Position numbers and translations under genes: made by a program. Below, piece after piece: positions 59,613 to 64,000 of a stretch of DNA of 64,000 nt. The stretch lies in contig NZ_CP085345.1 of the NCBI RefSeq assembly GCF_020618415.1, positions 1,550,001 through 1,614,000 on the forward strand, written 5' to 3'. This stretch comes from Cupriavidus sp. MP-37. GTDB taxonomy: Bacteria > Pseudomonadota > Gammaproteobacteria > Burkholderiales > Burkholderiaceae. The number at the start of each line of letters is the position of its first letter. The stretch's first letter is position 1. Under the pieces are notes generated by a model. It was not told the origin of the DNA. It ran no database searches and saw only the letters and a program-made list of their open reading frames with translations.

Positions 59613-60398
59613 ATGAGTGAAGCCGTCGTTCCCCTGTATCACCAGATTTACGTGGTGCTGCGTCAGCAGATCGTCGAAGGCCGCTTCGGCCAGGGTCCCT
59701 TGCCCGGGGAGATTGACCTCGCCAAGCAGTTCCACGCATCGCGCGTGACCATGCGGCGCGTGTTCGACCGGCTGGTGCAGGAGGGGCTGGTGCGCCGCCA
59801 CCGCGGGCTCGGCACCTTCGTCAATCCGCATCCGGTGCGCCCGGCGAACGCCGCCGGCGAGGAACGCGGCACCAGCCTGCTCGACAACATCATCGACATG
59901 GGCCAGAAGACCTCGGTCAAGGTGATCTCGATCGATGAAGTCCATGCCACGCCGGATGTGGCCGATTCGCTGCAGATCGAGACCGGCGATCCGGTGGTGA
60001 AGATCGTGCGCGTGCGCCACTACCGCAACCGTCCGCTGTCCCACATCACGGTCTACCTGCCGGCGGCGCTGGGCCGGCCGATCACGCGCCAGGCCCTGGA
60101 AGAGACCCCGGTGCTGCGCTTGCTGGAAGCGGGCGGCGTCAAGCTCGGCCGCGCCAGCCAGGTGCTGTCGGCCCGGCTGGCCGACGTGGTGGTGGCGCCG
60201 TTGCTGGACGTGCCGGTCGGCGGCGCGCTGCTGGCGGTGCGCCGCGTCGTCAAGGACCAGTCCGGGCGCCCGGTGCAGCTGCTGCTGGGCCAGTACCGCC
60301 CGGACCGCTACGAATACCGGATGGAGCTGTCGCCGGCCGGCGTCGACAGCGCCAACGTCTGGGTGGAAAGCGAGACCCGCCCGGGCTTGCGCGACTGA
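59613..60398 (+). CDS. GntR/HutC-family regulator (UTRA domain)
   Basis: 261 residues. Winged helix PLYHQIYVVLRQQIVEGRFGQGPLPGEIDLAKQFHASRVTMRRVFDRLVQEGLV, then a UTRA effector domain (HYRNRPLSHITVYLP, GQYRPDRYEYRMELS). Immediately precedes a Bug receptor and isomerase genes on the same strand, so it probably regulates their use in response to the substrate or product. Confidence 0.87.
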   Translation: MSEAVVPLYHQIYVVLRQQIVEGRFGQGPLPGEIDLAKQFHASRVTMRRVFDRLVQEGLVRRHRGLGTFVNPHPVRPANAAGEERGTSLLDNIIDMGQKTSVKVISIDEVHATPDVADSLQIETGDPVVKIVRVRHYRNRPLSHITVYLPAALGRPITRQALEETPVLRLLEAGGVKLGRASQVLSARLADVVVAPLLDVPVGGALLAVRRVVKDQSGRPVQLLLGQYRPDRYEYRMELSPAGVDSANVWVESETRPGLRD

Positions 60399-60499
60399 CG
60401 CCACGGGAATTGCCCTGGGCTTGCGCTGCCGGGGTGCGCCGGACTCCGTTCCGCGCCATACTGCGCATCCCTGATCACATCGAGCGAGGAGCCGCCGCC

Positions 60500-61549
60500 A
60501 TGCCTGAGTTCCGTCCGTCCAGCCTGACCCGTCCGCCTTCGATTCCGCGCCGCGCCACGATGCGGCGCCTTGCCACGCTCGGCACGGTGGCCGCGTGCGC
60601 GCTGGCCCTGCCGCTGTCGGCGGCGGCGCAGGCGCAAGGCCAGCCGCAGGCGCAGCTTGCCGGCGGCAAGCCGATCCGGATCCTGGTGGGCGCGCCCGCC
60701 GGCGGCACCACCGACACGCTGGCGCGCACCATCGCCCAGGAGATGTCGCAGGAGCTGGGCCAGCCCGTGGTGGTCGAGAACCGCCCCGGCGCCGGCGGCA
60801 ATATTGCCGCCGACCTGGTCGCCAAGAGCGCGCCGGACGGCAGCACGCTGCTGATGAGCTTCACCAGCCATACCATCAACGCCACGCTGTACAAGAAGCT
60901 GCCGTTCGACCCGGTGCAGGACTTCACGCCGATCACGCTGGTCGCCACCGTGCCCAGCGTGCTGGTGGCCACGCCCCGGCTGGCGGCCAACAACGTGCCC
61001 GAACTGATCCGGCTGGCGCGCTCGGAGCCGGGCAAGCTGAACTTCGCCATCGGCTCGGTCGGCTCGTCGCTGCACATGGCCGGCGACATGTTCAAGATGA
61101 TGACCGGCACCTACATCGTCAACATTCCGTACAAGGGCACCTCGCCGGCACTGACCGACGTGCTGGCGGGCCAATGCGACCTGATGTTCGCCAGCACCAT
61201 CAACGTGCTGCCGCACGTGCGCGCGGGCAAGCTCAAGGTACTGGGCGTGACCAGCCCCGCGCCGCTGCCGCAGTTCCCGGGCGCGGCGCCGATCGGCAAT
61301 ACCGTCAAGGGCTTCGAGTCGAGCGCGTGGTTCGGGCTGTTCGGCCCGGCCGGCATGCCGCACGAGACCACGCAGGCGCTGTACCAGGCCGCGCGCAAGG
61401 GGCTGGAAGCGCCCGCCGTGCGCAAGCGCCTGGAGAACGACGGTGCGCAGCCGATGGGCACGCCGCCCGAGGCCTTCGCCGCGTTCGTGAAGCAGGACGT
61501 CAAGCGCTGGGCCGGCGTGGTCAGGTACTCGGGCGCGTCGCCGGAATGA
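60500..61549 (+). CDS. Bug-family periplasmic solute receptor (3 of 3)
   Basis: 349 residues from ATG 60500 (GAGGAG nine bases upstream). Long signal region with twin arginine-like MRRLATLGTVAACALALPL inside. Mature PIRILVGAPAGGTTDTLAR, RPGAGGNIAADLVAKSAPDGSTLL and PYKGTSPALTDVLAGQCDLM are typical Bug sites. Its stop overlaps the start of the isomerase subunit (ATGA), the tightest Bug-enzyme linkage in the window. Confidence 0.9.
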   Translation: MPEFRPSSLTRPPSIPRRATMRRLATLGTVAACALALPLSAAAQAQGQPQAQLAGGKPIRILVGAPAGGTTDTLARTIAQEMSQELGQPVVVENRPGAGGNIAADLVAKSAPDGSTLLMSFTSHTINATLYKKLPFDPVQDFTPITLVATVPSVLVATPRLAANNVPELIRLARSEPGKLNFAIGSVGSSLHMAGDMFKMMTGTYIVNIPYKGTSPALTDVLAGQCDLMFASTINVLPHVRAGKLKVLGVTSPAPLPQFPGAAPIGNTVKGFESSAWFGLFGPAGMPHETTQALYQAARKGLEAPAVRKRLENDGAQPMGTPPEAFAAFVKQDVKRWAGVVRYSGASPE

Positions 61550-62832
61550 GCGCGCTCCCCGCCACGCTCGCACAGAAGCTGGTGGCACGCGCCGCCGGGC
61601 TGGCGCATGCCGAGCCCGGCACCGTGGTGATCTGCCAGGTCGACCTGGCGATGTCGCATGACTCGAGCGGTCCGCGCCGCGTGGCGCCGCTGCTGCAGGA
61701 GCTCGGCACCGGGGTCTGGGATCCGTCGCGCTATGTAGTGGTGACCGACCATTTCGTGCCCGGCGGCGACGCCCAGGCCGAATCGATCCTGCGCTTCACG
61801 CGCGACTGGACACGCGAGGCCGGCGCGCACTTCATCGACGCCGAAGGCATCTGCCACGTGGTGCTGCCCGAGCGCGGCCATGTGCTGCCGGGCCGCCTGA
61901 TCGTCGGCGGCGACAGCCACAGCCCCACCGGGGGCGCCTTCGGCGCGTACATGTTCGGCGTGGGCGCGACCGAGATGGCCGGCGTGCTCGCCACCGGCGA
62001 GATCTGGCTGCGGGTGCCGGACACCATCCGGCTGCAATGGGACGGGCAGCTCGCGCCCGGGGTGTGCGCCAAGGACATGATGCTGTTCCTGTGCGCCACG
62101 CTGGGCATGGGCGGCGGGCGCTACCAGGCGCTCGAATACACCGGCAGCGCCGTCGCCGCGCTGCCGCTGCAGGAACGCATGACGCTCACCAACATGAGCA
62201 CCGAACTCGGCGCGCAGACCGGGCTGGTGGCGCCCGACGCGGTCACGCTGGAGTGGCTGGCGCAGGCCGGCGTGCCGACGCAGACGCTGGCGTCCATCGA
62301 CCTGGACCACTGGCGCACCGATGCCGGCGCGCCGCTGCTGGCGGCGCATCGCTTCGACGCCGCGGCGCTGGTGCCGCAGGTGGCCGCGCCGCACTCGCCC
62401 GCCAACAGCGCGCCGGTCGACCGCGCCGCCGGCGAGCCGGTGCAGATTGCCTACCTGGGCGCCTGCACCGGCGCCAAGCTGGAAGACCTGCGCATGGCCG
62501 CGCGCGTGCTGCGCGGGCGCCGCGTGGCCGCCGGCGTGACGCTGCAGGTGGCGCCGGCCTCGCGCCGCGACCAGCTGCAGGCCGAGCAGGAAGGCACGCT
62601 CGGCATCCTGGCCGACGCCGGCGCCATGCTGCTGCCCAATGCCTGCGGCGCCTGCGCGGGCTATGGCGCGGCCCGCTTCCCGGCGGGCAGCCGCGCCATC
62701 GCCTCGACCGCGCGCAACTTCTCGGGCCGCATGGGCGACGCCGGCAGCGCCGTGTGGCTCGGCTCGCCGATGACGGTCGCCGCCAGCGCGGTCACCGGCC
62801 GCATCACCGATCCGCGCACCCTGCTGGAGTAA
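61546..62832 (+). CDS. Aconitase-superfamily isomerase, large subunit (LeuC-like)
   Basis: 428 residues, 4-bp overlap with the Bug gene. Shows the aconitase-family blocks MSHDSSG, VIVTDHFVPGGD, LIVGGDSHSPTGGAFGAYMFGVGATEMAGVLATGEIWL and the Fe-S cysteines in GACTGAKLEDL and NACGACAGY. This is the short (~420-residue) archaeal/LeuC2 or dimethylmalate-dehydratase type, not full LeuC (~470). Acts on a hydroxy di- or tricarboxylate; which one is unknown. Pairs with the next gene. Confidence 0.87.
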   Translation: MSALPATLAQKLVARAAGLAHAEPGTVVICQVDLAMSHDSSGPRRVAPLLQELGTGVWDPSRYVVVTDHFVPGGDAQAESILRFTRDWTREAGAHFIDAEGICHVVLPERGHVLPGRLIVGGDSHSPTGGAFGAYMFGVGATEMAGVLATGEIWLRVPDTIRLQWDGQLAPGVCAKDMMLFLCATLGMGGGRYQALEYTGSAVAALPLQERMTLTNMSTELGAQTGLVAPDAVTLEWLAQAGVPTQTLASIDLDHWRTDAGAPLLAAHRFDAAALVPQVAAPHSPANSAPVDRAAGEPVQIAYLGACTGAKLEDLRMAARVLRGRRVAAGVTLQVAPASRRDQLQAEQEGTLGILADAGAMLLPNACGACAGYGAARFPAGSRAIASTARNFSGRMGDAGSAVWLGSPMTVAASAVTGRITDPRTLLE

Positions 62833-62881
62833 CGCCGCGGCCCCCACCTCGTGCCCGCCGCCGGCGGGACAGACTTCCCGC

Positions 62882-63403
62882 ATGACCTCTGCCTCCGCCC
62901 CCGCCCCTGCCGGCCGCCTCTGGCGCTTCGGCGACAACATCGACACCGATGCCATGGCCCCGGCCGTGCTGATGAAAGCGCCGCTGCCGGTGCTGGCCCG
63001 GCATTGCCTGGCCGCGCTGCGCCCGGAGTTTCCCGAGCGCGTGCGCCCCGGCGACGTGCTGGTGGCGGGCGCCAACTTCGGCATCGGCTCCTCGCGCGAG
63101 CAGGCGCCGCAGGCGCTGCGCGAACTGGGCGTAGGCGCGGTGGTGGCGCAATCGTTCGGGGGGCTGTTCTATCGCAACGCCATCAACCTGGGCCTGCCGG
63201 TGCTGGTCTGCGCCGACACCAGCCGTCTGACCGACGGCGCGCACGCGGTGCTGGACCTGGATAGCGCGCAGTTGCGGCTGGACGATGGCAGCGTGGCGGC
63301 GTGCGAACCGATCCCGGCGTTCCTGCGCGCCATCCTGGCCGCGGGCGGGCTGGTGCCGCACCTGAAGGCGCGCCTGGCGCGCGAACGCGGCCGCCCGGAC
63401 TGA
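62882..63403 (+). CDS. Aconitase-superfamily isomerase, small subunit (LeuD-like)
   Basis: 173 residues. LeuD-type swivel domain: WRFGDNIDTDAMAP, VLVAGANFGIGSSREQAPQAL (the GSSREQA loop), VVAQSFGGLFYRNAINLGLPVL. It has the standard length for the small subunit of two-component dehydratases. 49 bp after the large subunit. Together they should be a hydro-lyase for the substrate brought in by the Bug receptor. Confidence 0.88.
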   Translation: MTSASAPAPAGRLWRFGDNIDTDAMAPAVLMKAPLPVLARHCLAALRPEFPERVRPGDVLVAGANFGIGSSREQAPQALRELGVGAVVAQSFGGLFYRNAINLGLPVLVCADTSRLTDGAHAVLDLDSAQLRLDDGSVAACEPIPAFLRAILAAGGLVPHLKARLARERGRPD

Positions 63404-63418
63404 AGCCGGCGCGGCCGC

Positions 63419-64000
63419 TCAGGCCGTGGGTGGCGTGCGCAGCAGCGCCAGCGCCTCTTCGTCGCTGGTCTGGCTGAAGTCGAGATAGAAGGCGCCGACC
63501 GCGCCGAAGCTGGGCGGCGTGTTCAGGCAGATCACTTCGTCGGCGGCCGATGCCAGGCTGGCCAGCCCGTCCTGCGAACCCACCGGGGTAGCCGCGATCA
63601 CGCGCGCCGCGCCGGCCATGCGCACGCCTTCGAGCGCGGCGCGCATGGTGGCGCCGGTGGCGACGCCGTCATCGACCACGATCACCACGCGTCCGGCGCG
63701 CGCCGGCACCGGCTTGCCGCCGCGGTAGCGCTGCTGGCGCCGCGCGATCTCGTCGAGCTGGCGCCCGCGCTCGGCATCGAAGCTGCCGCTGTCGACGGCG
63801 CGGCGGGCCCACGGATCGTCATTGACCACCGTGTGCGGTCCGCCGCCGCCGGCATCGCCCTCCACCACCGCGCCCAGTGCCAGCTCCGGGTAGCCCAGCG
63901 CGCCGATCTTGCGCACCAGCAGCACGTCGAGCTGCCCATCGAGCGCGCGTGCCACCTCGAACGCCACCGGCACGCCGCCGCGCGGCAACGCCAGCACCAG
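63419..64000 (-). CDS. Phosphoribosyltransferase, 5' end beyond the window
   Basis: At least 193 residues; the N-terminus is cut at the window edge. LPRGGVPVAFEVARAL and the PRPP-binding VIVVDDGVATGATMRAAL mark a type I phosphoribosyltransferase, with EVICLNTPPSFGAVGAFYLDFSQTSDEE at the end as in the predicted-PRTase family. Substrate unknown. Convergent with the isomerase operon, 15 bp away. Confidence 0.82.
   Translation of the reverse strand: MVLALPRGGVPVAFEVARALDGQLDVLLVRKIGALGYPELALGAVVEGDAGGGGPHTVVNDDPWARRAVDSGSFDAERGRQLDEIARRQQRYRGGKPVPARAGRVVIVVDDGVATGATMRAALEGVRMAGAARVIAATPVGSQDGLASLASAADEVICLNTPPSFGAVGAFYLDFSQTSDEEALALLRTPPTA

Noticed and set aside
61546-63403. Second leuCD for leucine biosynthesis
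   Set aside because: The large subunit is short and the operon has a Bug receptor and GntR regulator but no leuB; leuA is 20 kb away with its own leader. Kept as generic aconitase-type isomerase.

Overview
The window is high-GC bacterial DNA with the gene content of a Burkholderiales chromosome, most like Cupriavidus/Ralstonia. It carries three periplasmic Bug (tripartite tricarboxylate type) solute receptors, four LysR regulators that mostly face the operon they probably control, a lutACB-lldP lactate locus, feoAB, long-form leuA and AMP nucleosidase. This genus assignment is inference from content and style. No tRNA, rRNA, CRISPR array, insertion sequence or prophage was seen.

Layout. 1-2.1 kb: the 3' end of fur, a small Cys-rich protein, a RelE-like toxin with XRE antitoxin, and a DMT exporter. 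2.2-2.45 kb: a candidate orphan small RNA. 2.6-6.9 kb: a PadR-type regulator and a three-gene ABC importer of the putative 2-aminoethylphosphonate type. 7-12.5 kb: two divergent membrane c-di-GMP enzymes. 12.5-19.9 kb: a zinc-ribbon protein, a 16-cysteine Csp-type copper-storage protein, two LysR regulators, fumC, a ferredoxin-NADP reductase, an SDR and a YbaK-type deacylase. 20-23.4 kb: eutBC and an AI-2E family transporter. 23.5-29.2 kb: lactate use (GntR regulator with a clear palindromic operator, lutA-lutC-lutB, lldP). 29.4-34.6 kb: an acyl-CoA dehydrogenase / Bug / CoA-transferase module with a divergent LysR. 34.9-37.5 kb: feoA-feoB and a small Cys-tailed membrane protein behind a Fur box. 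37.9-42.5 kb: an Ig-fold lipoprotein, leuA behind a leucine leader peptide and attenuator, and OmpW. 42.6-53.4 kb: amn, GNAT, a Tat-exported NADP-binding protein, a secreted MBL hydrolase, an AtuA/Bug operon with a divergent LysR, an SDR, an amino-acid-type binding protein and a DUF1269-type protein.

The most interesting region is 53.5-59.2 kb on the minus strand. It is a five-gene locus: a large Gly-rich secreted protein, two small exported proteins that both carry a double-glycine processing motif (LDDVRGG and LDDMRGG), a free-standing periplasmic C39 cysteine peptidase between them, and an outer-membrane beta-barrel with an N-terminal coiled coil. The architecture resembles the Pseudomonas Fap functional-amyloid system (FapD = C39-type peptidase, FapF = coiled-coil barrel), but the subunits differ. 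A near-consensus sigma-54 promoter and an upstream palindrome suggest enhancer-dependent control. The window closes with a GntR-Bug-aconitase-type isomerase operon and a truncated phosphoribosyltransferase.

Repeats. A family of paired-hairpin intergenic elements sits at 27.3, 29.2 and 31.6 kb, with a single-hairpin derivative at 37.7 kb. A second, 20-bp repeat family has five copies in intergenic regions.
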